From: Candidatus Sumerlaeota bacterium
GTDB taxonomy: Bacteria; Sumerlaeota; Sumerlaeia; SLMS01; JAHLLQ01
Direction of reading: 5' to 3'
DNA: 64,000 nt
Assembly: GCA_030156535.1 (NCBI GenBank)
Contig: JASGMJ010000006.1
Span: forward strand, 1 to 64,000
The number at the start of each line of letters is the position of its first letter. Within the stretch, counting starts at the first letter, position 1. Shown piece after piece: positions 38,179 through 47,699 of this stretch. A program made the position numbers and the translations under genes. The notes below the pieces were generated by a model, which saw only the letters and a list, made by a program, of their open reading frames with translations, did no database searches and was not told the DNA's origin.

Positions 38179-38949
38179 CTACTTCTTCGCGTTCATCTTC
38201 CAGATCAGGTGGATGCCCTTCAGCGTCAGGTCGTCATCGACGGTGGCGGGGCGTTTCATCTCTGGAATGAGCACCTTCGCGAGCCCCCCCGTTGCCACCA
38301 GTTGCATGGGGTAGCCCAACTCTTCCTCGATGCGCCGGGCCAGGCCCTCGACGGCGTCGATCGAGCCGAGAAAGATGCCCGACTGCATGGCGTGCACCGT
38401 CGTGCGGCCGATGGCGCGGCTGGGGCGCTCGATGGTGATCTGCGGCAGCTTGGACGTGCGCATGTAGAGCGCGTCGGCGGTGGCTTCGAGTCCGGGGAGA
38501 ATCACGCCGCCGAGGTACTCGCCCTCGCGCGAAACGATGTCGAGCGTCGTCGCCGTGCCGTAATCAACAACGATGAGCGGCGCGCCGTACAGCTCGACGC
38601 CACCGACGGCGTTCGCCAAACGGTCCATCCCCACTTCGAGCGGATTCTCGTAGGTGTTGCGCACGCCGAACTCCATCAGCGGATGCAGCACCATCGGCTC
38701 GATCCCCGTGACGCGCTGGAGAGCCGTGGCCATCGCGCGGTTGACCGCGGGGGCGACCGAGCAGATCGCCGCGCCCTCCCACTCGTCGCGCCCAATATTC
38801 TCGATGCCGTCCATGAAACGCAGCATCACGTGCAGTTCGTCCGCCGTGCTGTTGCGATTCGTGGAGAGACGCCGATGCGTCAGGATGCGCCCGTCCTCGA
38901 AGAGACCAAGCGTGGTGTGCGTGTTTCCAATGTCTACCGCGAGGAACAT
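38179..38949 (-). CDS. coaX: Type III pantothenate kinase
   Basis: 256 residues. It phosphorylates pantothenate in the first step of CoA synthesis, using the ASKHA fold. Motifs are FLAVDIGNTHTTLGLF (phosphate 1), GMDRLANAVGG, VVDYGTATTLDIV (phosphate 2) and QLVATGGLAKVL (adenosine). Length is as expected. The downstream TGA is followed by an unrelated gene-free stretch of 200 bp. Its start lies 17 bp after the stop of the M14 fusion gene upstream, suggesting cotranscription. Confidence 0.97.
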   Translation of the reverse strand: MFLAVDIGNTHTTLGLFEDGRILTHRRLSTNRNSTADELHVMLRFMDGIENIGRDEWEGAAICSVAPAVNRAMATALQRVTGIEPMVLHPLMEFGVRNTYENPLEVGMDRLANAVGGVELYGAPLIVVDYGTATTLDIVSREGEYLGGVILPGLEATADALYMRTSKLPQITIERPSRAIGRTTVHAMQSGIFLGSIDAVEGLARRIEEELGYPMQLVATGGLAKVLIPEMKRPATVDDDLTLKGIHLIWKMNAKK

Positions 38950-38966
38950 GGGTGGGCTCCGAAAGG

Positions 38967-40970
38967 TCAGTTGGCCAGAATCCAGGTACCGCGCGGGGCA
39001 ATCTCGCGGGCGGCGTTCTCCGCATCCACAACGATGCGCCCATTGAGCACCGTCATGCGCGGCGCGGCGATGGTGCCCTGATCGACGGTGGCCGCGGGAA
39101 GCAGCACGACGTCGGCGAGGCTGCGCGGGCGCAACGTGCCCCGAAGCGGGAGGCGAAGCGCGTGGGCCGCCGCAAACGTCAGCGTGCCCAGCAGTTCGCC
39201 GGCGTGCTCAACCTCGCCCAGTGCGCCCACGCGCCGCGACAACCACTCCGAGGCCGGAGGCGCGTCGGCGGCAAACAGCACCGGCAATGCCACCGCACCG
39301 AAATCAGGGACGGAGTCACCGCCGCCCGGACAGACCAGCGCGATCTGCGAATCGTCCTGGAGGAACGCGTTCGCCAGGGCGTTCAGATCCGCCGCCGTCG
39401 TCATGCGCCCTTCGCCCGGATCACCGGTCAGCGCCAGCACCATGCGCGTGCGGCTCGGCGAGGAAGCCGAGACGAAATACACGGCGAGTCCCAGCGCGGC
39501 ATTCCTCACGTCGCCGCCCTCTTCCTCGCCCAGGAACGCGAGCAGGTCGCCCGCGCCAATGCGCAGGCCATCGGCCAGGAATCCGTGCAACTCGCTCATG
39601 CCATGGCGCGCGATGATCTCGCCGATGGACGCGACGCGCTCGAAAGCCGCGAGGTGTATGGGCGGCGGCGCGGCAAGCGCACGTTCGATGAAGGCATCAA
39701 CGGCGGCGCTGCCATCGAAGGGGCCGAAGCCCGCGGCAATCGTGGTGAACCCGGCGGCAAGCCACGGACGCACCTGTTCGGCCGTCGGGATGGCGTCCCC
39801 CTCAACGAGGTTCGGAACGAGCGCCGTCAGCCCCGGCACCAGCACGTCGCCGTCAAAGCGCAACTGCACGCGGCCGTTCTCTTCCGACACGTCGCCGATG
39901 TTCTTCACCACGCTCTGGTACTGGCGCTGCTCGTCCGTGCGGAAATCCTGCAACTCGGTCTGATAGCCCAGATCGGAACGGAAGAGCTTGCCCGTGGGCC
40001 CATCGACGAGACGGGTGCCGCGGATCAGGCCGTCGAACTCGTGCGTCGCAATATCGTGTGGAATCGCGTCGTAGGCCTTGCCGTCGAAGGGCTCGTCCAT
40101 CCCCACGGCAACGTAGTACAACCCGGCAAGAAGCGCCGCCGCGTGCACGCGGATCACATAGTCCTCGCCCCCCTGCTCGTCGTACCAGCTCCCCGACTCG
40201 ATCAACACGCACGGCACGCCCCAGCGCACCATGTTGTCGCCGAAGGCCCGCGACATGTAGTAGGCCTTGTAGACGCAGATGGCGTCCTTCGGCGTCACCT
40301 TCTGCATGTCCTCGTACAGGCGCGCGATCACCGTCTTGGCGCGCAGCCGCACGTCATTGTCGGCGTTCGTTTCATCGTAGGGCCCGGCCTGGAAGGCGAT
40401 GCTGACGAGTCCGGCGTCCTCGCGCGACTCGCGCGCCTTGCGCGGCCCCATGTCGTGCAGGTTGAAGGAGAACTGCGGCTCGAACTCGTCCTTCAGGCGC
40501 ACGAGCGCCGTCGCTTCCGGCATCGCCAGATGCGAGGCCTCGCGGTTGAGATCCACGCCGACGGCATTCTGGCGCGTGCAGCGCTCCATGCCGTCGGGGT
40601 TCACCGCCGGAAAGACCAGAATGTCGAGCGCATCGAGAATCGTGCGCGCCACTTCCCCGTCGGCGTTGTGGGCCAGATAGTCGAGCACGACACACAGCGC
40701 GGCGGTGCACTCCGGCTCGTCGCCGTGCTGGCGCGCCCAGATCAGCGTGCGGCGCCGTCCCCTGCCGAAGCGGTGCGTTTCCAGCGCGCGCCCCTCCACG
40801 GAACGGCCGATCTTCTGGCGCACCACGGGATACGGCGCCGTCTGGCCAAACCGCGTCAGGAAATCCTGCATGTCCTCGAACCGGAAATCGTACCAGTCCC
40901 CGGGCCAGTGGCCCGCCGGATCAAGCGCCGGAAAGATCGTCTCGATGGGAAAACGCGGAGAAGAAGCCAT
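38967..40970 (-). CDS. M14-family zinc carboxypeptidase fused to a degenerate amidohydrolase-like domain
   Basis: 667 residues from ATG 40970 (MASSPRFPIETIFP), with no signal peptide. Residues 1-310 form an M14 domain: WARQHGDEPECTAAL supplies the HxxE zinc pair, GVDLNREASHLAMPE the Arg/Asn region, NLHDMGPRKARES the third His and VLIESGSWYDEQ the catalytic Glu. Residues about 340-667 resemble an amidohydrolase/D-aminoacylase frame, with VLVPGLTALV where these enzymes have PG..D.H.H, and a C-terminal RSLADVVLLPAATVDQGTIAAPRMTVLNGRIVVD. The HxH metal motif is absent, so the second domain is likely not catalytic as such. An unusual domain combination; the M14 half looks active. Confidence 0.82.
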   Translation of the reverse strand: MASSPRFPIETIFPALDPAGHWPGDWYDFRFEDMQDFLTRFGQTAPYPVVRQKIGRSVEGRALETHRFGRGRRRTLIWARQHGDEPECTAALCVVLDYLAHNADGEVARTILDALDILVFPAVNPDGMERCTRQNAVGVDLNREASHLAMPEATALVRLKDEFEPQFSFNLHDMGPRKARESREDAGLVSIAFQAGPYDETNADNDVRLRAKTVIARLYEDMQKVTPKDAICVYKAYYMSRAFGDNMVRWGVPCVLIESGSWYDEQGGEDYVIRVHAAALLAGLYYVAVGMDEPFDGKAYDAIPHDIATHEFDGLIRGTRLVDGPTGKLFRSDLGYQTELQDFRTDEQRQYQSVVKNIGDVSEENGRVQLRFDGDVLVPGLTALVPNLVEGDAIPTAEQVRPWLAAGFTTIAAGFGPFDGSAAVDAFIERALAAPPPIHLAAFERVASIGEIIARHGMSELHGFLADGLRIGAGDLLAFLGEEEGGDVRNAALGLAVYFVSASSPSRTRMVLALTGDPGEGRMTTAADLNALANAFLQDDSQIALVCPGGGDSVPDFGAVALPVLFAADAPPASEWLSRRVGALGEVEHAGELLGTLTFAAAHALRLPLRGTLRPRSLADVVLLPAATVDQGTIAAPRMTVLNGRIVVDAENAAREIAPRGTWILAN

Positions 40971-41223
40971 AGTTCTGAACGCATTCGGAGGAAATGGCGG
41001 CGCCTGTGCGCCGGAGCGCGTGTGTCTCAAAGCCGGTGCCGGGGATGCAAGGGGGGAAGAGCGGGAGCCGTAGGGCGAGCCCAGCGAGTCCCACGGTTGG
41101 CGGCGCGTTTATTTTCGCGCCCTTGCGGGGCGCAAAAATATGGCATTGTTGTGGCGCACCCTTCGCCCTCCCCTCCCTTCTCGCCGTTGACGCCTTCCGC
41201 CCCCGGCGGCAAGAGTCCGCCCC

Positions 41224-43473
41224 ATGCCGCCACCCTTTCGACGCCACCAGCAGCCCGCCGTCCCGCCAAACGCACCCCTTCGGCGGGAAAGGGAACTCCG
41301 TGGCATCGTCGAGCGCATCGTCTACACATCCGACGATGGCACGTTTCAGGTCGTGCGCTTCAAGGTTGAAGGCGAAAAAGCGCTGCTGACGTTGGCGGGC
41401 AACCTGCCGGGCGTGGCGGCGGGCGAACCGCTCCACGCCAAGGGCGAATGGAAGCACCATCGCCAGCACGGCCCCACGTTCGAGGTGGAGTCCTATCTGC
41501 CGATCCTGCCCGACGACCCCGAGATGATCGCCGCCTACCTGGGCAGCGGGTTGGTGAAGGGGGTCGGGCCGTCGTACGCCAAGCGCGTGGTGTCGCATTT
41601 CGGCGAGGAGACGCTCGACGTGCTCGACGCCGCGCCCGAGCGCCTGGCCGAAGTCAAGGGTCTGGGCCGCAAGCGCGCCGAGGCCATCACGCAGGCCTGG
41701 CTGGAGCACCGCCAGACCCACGAGGTCATGATGGTGCTGGCGCGCTACGGGTTGTCGCCGGCATTGGCGCGGCGCCTGTTCCGCCACTATGGCGCCGACG
41801 CAGCCGGGGTGTTGAAGTCCAACCCCTATCGCGCGGGCACCGAGGTCCACGGCATCGGCTTCGCGACGGCCGACCGCATCGCGGCGGGGCTGGGCATCGA
41901 GAAGGACTCGCCCGATCGCATCGGCGCGGCGCTCGCGCATCTGCTCGTGCAGGCATCCGACGACGGCAACACGTGGGTCGCGCGCGAGACGCTGATCGAG
42001 AAGGCGGTGGAGTTGCTCGGCCTGGAGGCGCAGGCCGTGGAGGACGTTTATCGCGCGGAAGTGGCGCGGGCGCGTCAGTACCGCGAAGTGGCGCTGCCCG
42101 AGGGCCAGCAGGCTGTGTTCCTGAACGGGTTGTATCTGTCGGAGTCGGGGACGGCGCGCCTGATCGCGGGGTTGCTGGCGGAAGCGCGCGCGCTCGTCCC
42201 GGCCGGTGTGGACAAGAAGATCGACGCCTTCGAGAAGAAGTACCGCTTCACGCTCGCGCCGCAGCAGCGCGACGCGATCCGCACGGCATTGCGCGGCGGC
42301 GTCACCGTGATCACCGGCGGACCGGGCACGGGCAAGACGACCCTCGTGCGCGCGCTGCTCCACGTCGTGGAGGATGCGAAGATCCGCGTGGGCCTGTGCT
42401 CGCCAACGGGGCGCGCGGCGCAACGCCTCTCGGAAACGACGCACCACCCGGCATCCACGATTCACCGCCTGTTGAAGTACAACGCGCAGCTCCGCAAGTT
42501 CACACACGGCCCCGAAAGCCCGCTCCCCCTGGACCTGCTGATCGTCGATGAATCGTCGATGCTCGACATCCCGCTCTCCTACCATCTGATCGGCGCGATC
42601 AAGGCCGGGACCGCCGTCGTCTTTGTCGGCGACGCCGACCAGTTGCCGAGCGTCGGACCGGGCAATTTCCTGCGCGACCTCATCGCCAGCGGCCGCCCCC
42701 CCACCGTGCGCCTCAACGTGATCTTCCGCCAAGCCAGCCGCAGCCTGATCATCGTGAACTCGCACCGCGTCAACGAAGGCCGGATGCCGACGATCGACAA
42801 GCAGGACGACGGCAGCGAACCCGACTTCTTCTTCGTCGAACGCAAGACCCCCGAGGAAGCACGCGAGGCCCTCGTCGAAGTCGTTTCCAAGCGCATCCCG
42901 CGCAAGTTCGGGCTCGACCCCGTCACCGACGTCCAGGTGCTGGCGCCGATGCGGCGGGGCGATCTGGGCACCGGCGAGCTGAACCGAATGCTGCAGATGA
43001 CGCTCAACGGCGAGCGCGGCGGCATCGTCGGCGGAACGCCCTTCGCCGTCGGCGACAAGGTGATCCAGAACTCGAACAACTACGAAATCGAAGTCTTCAA
43101 CGGCGACGTGGGGAAAATCGTCTCGGTCTCGCGCGAGGCCGCCACGTTCCGCGTCCTGTTCGGCAAACGCCCCGTGGAGTACCGATGGGACGAGGCCGAC
43201 CAGTTGTCGCTCGCCTATGCCGTGACGATCCACAAGTCGCAGGGAAGCGAGTACCCGGCGGTTGTCATCCTGCTGCACACCCAGCACTTCGTCATGCTCA
43301 AGCGCAACCTGCTGTACACGGCGATCACGCGCGGCAAGAAGCTGGTGGTGCTGATCGGCAACCGGCGGGCGTTGCGCCTGGCCGTGGAGCAGGACGCGGG
43401 CGACGAGCGCTGCTCGGCGCTGCGCTACTGGCTGGCCCGCCCGCCCGACGAGGGCCGCCTGCCAGGAATGTGA
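41224..43473 (+). CDS. recD2: ATP-dependent RecD-like DNA helicase
   Basis: 749 residues. An SF1B 5'-3' helicase of the RecD2 type, which acts without RecBC. The N-terminal OB-fold and HhH region (LVKGVGPSYAKRVVSHFGE and AEVKGLGRKRAEAITQAW) precedes the motor. Motif I is VITGGPGTGKTTLVRALL, motif II LLIVDESSMLDIPL, motif III VFVGDADQLPSVGPGNFL and motif V/VI YAVTIHKSQGSEYPAVVILL with LLYTAITRGKKLVVLIGN. The length matches RecD2. Together with AddA in this window the cell has two recombination helicases of different classes. Divergent from the M14 fusion gene. Confidence 0.95.
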   Translation: MPPPFRRHQQPAVPPNAPLRRERELRGIVERIVYTSDDGTFQVVRFKVEGEKALLTLAGNLPGVAAGEPLHAKGEWKHHRQHGPTFEVESYLPILPDDPEMIAAYLGSGLVKGVGPSYAKRVVSHFGEETLDVLDAAPERLAEVKGLGRKRAEAITQAWLEHRQTHEVMMVLARYGLSPALARRLFRHYGADAAGVLKSNPYRAGTEVHGIGFATADRIAAGLGIEKDSPDRIGAALAHLLVQASDDGNTWVARETLIEKAVELLGLEAQAVEDVYRAEVARARQYREVALPEGQQAVFLNGLYLSESGTARLIAGLLAEARALVPAGVDKKIDAFEKKYRFTLAPQQRDAIRTALRGGVTVITGGPGTGKTTLVRALLHVVEDAKIRVGLCSPTGRAAQRLSETTHHPASTIHRLLKYNAQLRKFTHGPESPLPLDLLIVDESSMLDIPLSYHLIGAIKAGTAVVFVGDADQLPSVGPGNFLRDLIASGRPPTVRLNVIFRQASRSLIIVNSHRVNEGRMPTIDKQDDGSEPDFFFVERKTPEEAREALVEVVSKRIPRKFGLDPVTDVQVLAPMRRGDLGTGELNRMLQMTLNGERGGIVGGTPFAVGDKVIQNSNNYEIEVFNGDVGKIVSVSREAATFRVLFGKRPVEYRWDEADQLSLAYAVTIHKSQGSEYPAVVILLHTQHFVMLKRNLLYTAITRGKKLVVLIGNRRALRLAVEQDAGDERCSALRYWLARPPDEGRLPGM

Positions 43474-43702
43474 AAAAGCGAGGTCCTTTTTTCCGGGTTC
43501 GAGGGGTGGTTCCCATCCCCGCGGAATGCAGGGGAGGGACGGAAACGAAACGGGAAAGATGCGGCGGGATACGGCAGAAACCGAAAACCGAGATATGAAG
43601 ACACCCTCCACGTCCGCTTCACCGCTTTTCCCGTTGGCCCCGCTTCCGTGCCCGGCAAACTCGGAAAGCATCAAGACGCCGACAGGGAAGGACGGCCACC
43701 CC

Positions 43703-45217
43703 ATGAACACTGCGCACAACCAGCATCCGCAAGCAGGCAGGCGCTACGCCGTCTGTCTGCTCGCCCTTCTTCTGATTCCCCTTCTGATCGGAGCGATGGA
43801 ACCCATGCTCGAACGCGGCGACCACGCCCTCACTTTCACCAGCACCTACGACGGTACGGAGCAGCCCTACCGGCTTTTCCTTCCGGGCGCAGGCGCGGCA
43901 CAGCCCGCTGAAAATCCCAGGCCCCTCGTCGTCGTCCTTCACGGACACGGCGTGGACCAAAACGCATGGTTCGACTACACACCGGTCAAGGAATACGCAG
44001 AGAAGTTCGGCTTCATCGCCGCCGCGCCATACGGACGGGGCAACTACTGGTACCGCGGCCCCGGCGAGCAGGACGTGCTCGACATCATCGAGGAAGTCTG
44101 CCGCCTGGAAAACGTTGATCGCAACCGCATCGCCCTCATCGGGCACTCGATGGGCGGATGGGGAACGGCGTGGATCGGCCTGCGCCATTCCGATCTCTTC
44201 TGCACGATTGCCCCCATGTCGGGATGGGCCCCGGCCGACCTGCTGCCCAATGCCCTCCACCTCGATCCGTTTTTGATCCACGACGGCACCGATCCAATCG
44301 TGCCCGTCCTCAACACGCGCACAACCGCCCAGCACCTCGCTGGACTTGGCGTCTCCCACCGCTACCGCGAGGAACACGGCTACGGACACGCCAGTTCGAT
44401 GATCGGCGACAATCTTGAGAACGTCTTCCGCTGGATCGAGCTGCACCCGCGCGCCGAACATCCGCGCCGCCTGACTCTGGCCGCCCGCACCCCGCGCGCA
44501 GGCAGCGCATGGTGGCTGCGCCTGCACGAAACCGAAGTCTTCCCCGCCACGGCATTGATCGAGGCCGCCATCAACGACGCCGGCACGATCACGATCACCA
44601 CTTCAAACGTCGCGCGCTTTCTCGTGCATCTCGATGCACTGCCGCCCATCGAGAGTGACGGGCGCTCCTTCATCGTCGACGGCAATGCACTGGCCACCGA
44701 TCGCGTCGAGGGCTGGGTGCTGTTCACGAAATCAGAGACCTGGTCTCTTGATCACGTTGGCGGCACGCCACCCGCCTACGAGAGTCCGGCGATCGAACTC
44801 CCGTGGGCGCTCCCCGAAGCCTCGGACATACAGGCGTGGGGCACTGCCTGGGTCCGGGTGCTGATGGACGAATGCGGCGGTGAAGTGGGTTTCTTCGGCT
44901 ATAGTCCGTTCCGCGATCCTGGCACGCCCTGGACGCTGGACAGGCTGATCGACGCCTACGTCTACCCCGAGGAACAGCTCGCCCGCGCAAGGGTCAGCGG
45001 CGCGCGCCTGACGGAAGTCATCACGTCCAACACGGTTTACTTCCTCGTCGGCGCGCAGGTCGACACATTGGACGAAACCCGCATCTACGATGTACTCGCG
45101 CCGCACAATCTCGCGCTGCGCCTGACCGATGACGTCGAGCAACTCATTCCCGGCCGCGTGGACGAGATTCTCGTGAAGGCAGCGAAGAAGAGAGCGGAGC
45201 AGAAGTCAGACGAATAG
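43703..45217 (+). CDS. Exported alpha/beta-hydrolase (esterase/S9-like)
   Basis: 504 residues from ATG 43703 (MNTAHNQHPQAGRRYAVCLLALLLIPLLIGA), preceded by GGAAGGA. The serine nucleophile lies in ALIGHSMGGWGTA (GxSxG). The Asp is in LIHDGTDPIVPV and the His in EEHGYGHASSM. The oxyanion context PLVVVLHGHGVDQNAW fits feruloyl/acetyl-xylan-type esterases or dipeptidyl-peptidase-like hydrolases. After residue 260 an additional beta-rich region (PRRLTLAARTPRAGSAWWLRL) resembles part of a secreted esterase lid or carbohydrate-binding domain. Signal peptide and catalytic triad are clear; the substrate is not. Confidence 0.85.
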   Translation: MNTAHNQHPQAGRRYAVCLLALLLIPLLIGAMEPMLERGDHALTFTSTYDGTEQPYRLFLPGAGAAQPAENPRPLVVVLHGHGVDQNAWFDYTPVKEYAEKFGFIAAAPYGRGNYWYRGPGEQDVLDIIEEVCRLENVDRNRIALIGHSMGGWGTAWIGLRHSDLFCTIAPMSGWAPADLLPNALHLDPFLIHDGTDPIVPVLNTRTTAQHLAGLGVSHRYREEHGYGHASSMIGDNLENVFRWIELHPRAEHPRRLTLAARTPRAGSAWWLRLHETEVFPATALIEAAINDAGTITITTSNVARFLVHLDALPPIESDGRSFIVDGNALATDRVEGWVLFTKSETWSLDHVGGTPPAYESPAIELPWALPEASDIQAWGTAWVRVLMDECGGEVGFFGYSPFRDPGTPWTLDRLIDAYVYPEEQLARARVSGARLTEVITSNTVYFLVGAQVDTLDETRIYDVLAPHNLALRLTDDVEQLIPGRVDEILVKAAKKRAEQKSDE

Positions 45218-45315
45218 GCGCGAAGCAAGCTGCCAGCCGATCCCCGCAAAATGAGGGACGGAGTACCCAACGCGCGATCGAGCGGCTGAATCGCACGCAT
45301 CGCCGCCGGGCACGT

Positions 45316-46752
45316 TCACAGCACGGGAGCAAACAGGCGGCAGAAGTTTTCGTGCAGGCGCCGGTACCATTTGCGTTGGACGAATTCCTCGCCGAGTTCA
45401 CGCGACTGGGTGAATGCACTGCGAAACAGGGCTTCGACTTCGCCGATCTCGTGCTGTGAATACAGCACCATGTTGAGTTCAAAGTTCAGCGCCAGGCTGC
45501 GCACATCGAGATTCGCCGATCCAACGGTGGCGAAGTCGTCGTCGGCCAGCACCATCTTGGCGTGCATCATCCCGCGCTGGTAGCGGTAGACGCGCACGCC
45601 TGCCTCGATGAGCGGAGCGGCGAAGTAATTGGCCGCCAGCCACGGAATCCATTGGTCGGGATGATCGCCCTGCATCAGGATGCGAACGTCCACGCCCGCA
45701 TAGGCGGCATTCAGAAGCGCGGCGTTCATGGCCTCGTCGGGAACGAGATACGGCGAGGCAATCCACAGGCGGCGGCGCGCTGACGTGATGACCTCGAACA
45801 TCATGCTGTGCATGCGGTTGATGGGCTGATCGGGGCCGGAGGAGACCGTCTGGACGGCGCCGCGCTGTGCGGGGTCGGCTGAGATGGCACCGCATGGCTC
45901 GCGCAGCCAGGCGGGTTCCGCGTCGAATGGCGAGCGACTTGTCTCGCTGGCGAAGACCCAGTCGGCCGCGAATTCATCGAGCAGCTGGGGAACGGCGGGA
46001 CCGGCCACGCGAAGCTGGGCGTCGAACCATGGTCCGATTTGCGGATCCTCGCCGGCGTACTCGCGTCCCACGTTCACCCCGCCCGTGTAGGCCACCTGAC
46101 GATCGATGATCACCAGCTTGCGGTGATTGCGGAAGTTGATCTGGAAACGCCGCCTCAATGGGAGAAACGGCAGGAAGGGATGGCAATGAACGCCGGACTT
46201 GCGCAGGCGGCGCAGAAAGGAATCGGGGAGCTTCTTGGAACCGATGGCGTCGTAGAGGAAATACACGTCCACGCCGCGCCGGGCCTGCGCACACAGGATG
46301 CGGGCAAAACGGCGGCCATACTTGTCGTCGCGGAAGATGTAGAACTGAAAGCAGATTTCGTGGCGGGCGGCGCGCAGGTCATCCTCCAGACGGCGGAAGA
46401 AGACCCCGGCGTCGGTGAAGAAATCGACGCGGTTGCCCGTCGTCGTGGGGGTCTCGTGCAGGCGGCGCAGAATCCGCTGGAGACGAGGCGAGCCGATTTC
46501 CTGCCGGGCGTACGGCGACATCACGCGGTGCAGGGGCGGGCCATGAATCACGCGGCGGATCGAACGGCGCAGCGACGGATCGCCAATCGACCAGAATGCC
46601 ATCGTGCCGACAACCGGCGTCAGGAAGACGAACAGCAGCCAGGCAATGGCGACGCTGGCATTGCGTTTGATGCGCAGAATTCTCGGCACCGTGGCGAGCA
46701 GAAGGACCACGTGGAGGATGACGCCGAGGGAGATGTTTTGAAGGGTCTGCAT
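45316..46752 (-). CDS. cls: Cardiolipin synthase
   Basis: 478 residues using ATG 46752 (MQTLQNISLGVILHVVL); the track's start at 46803 adds 17 residues without a better SD, so the start is uncertain. Two N-terminal membrane helices (SLGVILHVVLLLATVP and SVAIAWLLFVFLTPVV) anchor two phospholipase-D domains. The HKD motifs are NHRKLVIIDRQVAYTGG and MHAKMVLADDDFATVGSAN, each with Gly/Asn/Ser neighbours. The enzyme condenses two phosphatidylglycerols into cardiolipin in the inner membrane. No neighbour is related. Confidence 0.95.
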   Translation of the reverse strand: MQTLQNISLGVILHVVLLLATVPRILRIKRNASVAIAWLLFVFLTPVVGTMAFWSIGDPSLRRSIRRVIHGPPLHRVMSPYARQEIGSPRLQRILRRLHETPTTTGNRVDFFTDAGVFFRRLEDDLRAARHEICFQFYIFRDDKYGRRFARILCAQARRGVDVYFLYDAIGSKKLPDSFLRRLRKSGVHCHPFLPFLPLRRRFQINFRNHRKLVIIDRQVAYTGGVNVGREYAGEDPQIGPWFDAQLRVAGPAVPQLLDEFAADWVFASETSRSPFDAEPAWLREPCGAISADPAQRGAVQTVSSGPDQPINRMHSMMFEVITSARRRLWIASPYLVPDEAMNAALLNAAYAGVDVRILMQGDHPDQWIPWLAANYFAAPLIEAGVRVYRYQRGMMHAKMVLADDDFATVGSANLDVRSLALNFELNMVLYSQHEIGEVEALFRSAFTQSRELGEEFVQRKWYRRLHENFCRLFAPVL

Positions 46753-46998
46753 GGGCGTGTTCACCGTCTCTCCCAGCATTGGGAGACGGGTGGAGAATGC
46801 CAAGGGGAGAAGGGCGAAAGGCGCCTGGAAAATCCCTGGGAATGATTTCAGAAAGTTCTTGATGCGGTGCGCGTCGCGCCCCTAGCAGGTCAGGGGACAG
46901 GCGATTCCGGGCAAGGCTCCGGCGGGGGCCGTGAAGTCCGCGGCACCCGAAACCCGTTCCCGATCCGCTCTGCAAGTTCCCGTGGAGGTTCTCCGACG

Positions 46999-47676
46999 AT
47001 GATCCGCTCCCGCATCCTGACCGTAAGTGCCATCGCCGCCACGCTGTTCGCAGCAGGCTGCAACAAGAAACCGAAAGTTGAAGGTGAGGTTCGCGTTCCC
47101 GGCGGAAACTTTGCCGTCTCCGACGCCGTGGACACCACCAATGAGAAATTGGGCGGCCCCGCCGCCGGCTGGTCTCCCACCGATGGGCCACCTCCCCTCG
47201 ATGGCAATGGCGGCGTGGCTTCCACACCTGCCGCTTCTCCCTTCACGGCCGACAGCGGTACCGGTGGCATTGTGCAGGACGCCGATCTGAGCGGCGTCGA
47301 AGCAGCCAGCCAGATCGCCGATCTCGACATGGTGCACTTTGATTACGACCAGGCCGGCATTCGCCCCGAGTGGGAAACCGTTCTGACCAATCACGCCGAG
47401 TGGATGAAGGCGCACCCCTCCCTGCACGTGCAGATCGAAGGGCACTGCGACGAACGCGGCACCGAGGAATACAACGTCACGCTCGGCCAGCGCCGCGCCG
47501 ACTCCGTCCGCGAGTTCCTTGTCAACAAGGGCGTCGAAGGCTACCGGCTTTCCACGATCAGCTACGGCAAGCTGCGTCCGCTGACGTTTGATCAGTCTGA
47601 AGAAGCGCACTCGCTCAACCGCCGCGCCATGTTCCTGGTCTACACACCGGGCACGGAAACCGCCTCGGCATATTGA
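46999..47676 (+). CDS. Pal-type OmpA-domain lipoprotein
   Basis: 225 residues from ATG 46999, with GGAGG upstream. A lipobox AATLFAAGC predicts lipidation at Cys. A linker rich in Pro/Gly/Ser (residues 30-95) leads to an OmpA/Pal domain: VHFDYDQAGIRPEW, then IEGHCDERGTEEYNVTLGQRRADSVREFL and a C-terminal SYGKLRP...RRAMFLV. GHCDERGTEEYN is the peptidoglycan-binding motif of Pal. It anchors the outer membrane to peptidoglycan, usually in the Tol-Pal complex, though tolAQRB are not adjacent. It ends 24 bp before the next OmpA-like gene. Confidence 0.93.
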   Translation: MIRSRILTVSAIAATLFAAGCNKKPKVEGEVRVPGGNFAVSDAVDTTNEKLGGPAAGWSPTDGPPPLDGNGGVASTPAASPFTADSGTGGIVQDADLSGVEAASQIADLDMVHFDYDQAGIRPEWETVLTNHAEWMKAHPSLHVQIEGHCDERGTEEYNVTLGQRRADSVREFLVNKGVEGYRLSTISYGKLRPLTFDQSEEAHSLNRRAMFLVYTPGTETASAY

Positions 47677-47699
47677 AGCGACACCCGGAAAGCAGGATC

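Noticed and set aside
40921-43719. 932-aa minus-strand ORF opposite recD2
   Set aside because: Antisense to a complete RecD2 helicase; low-complexity Ala/Arg/Asp-rich translation with no domain.
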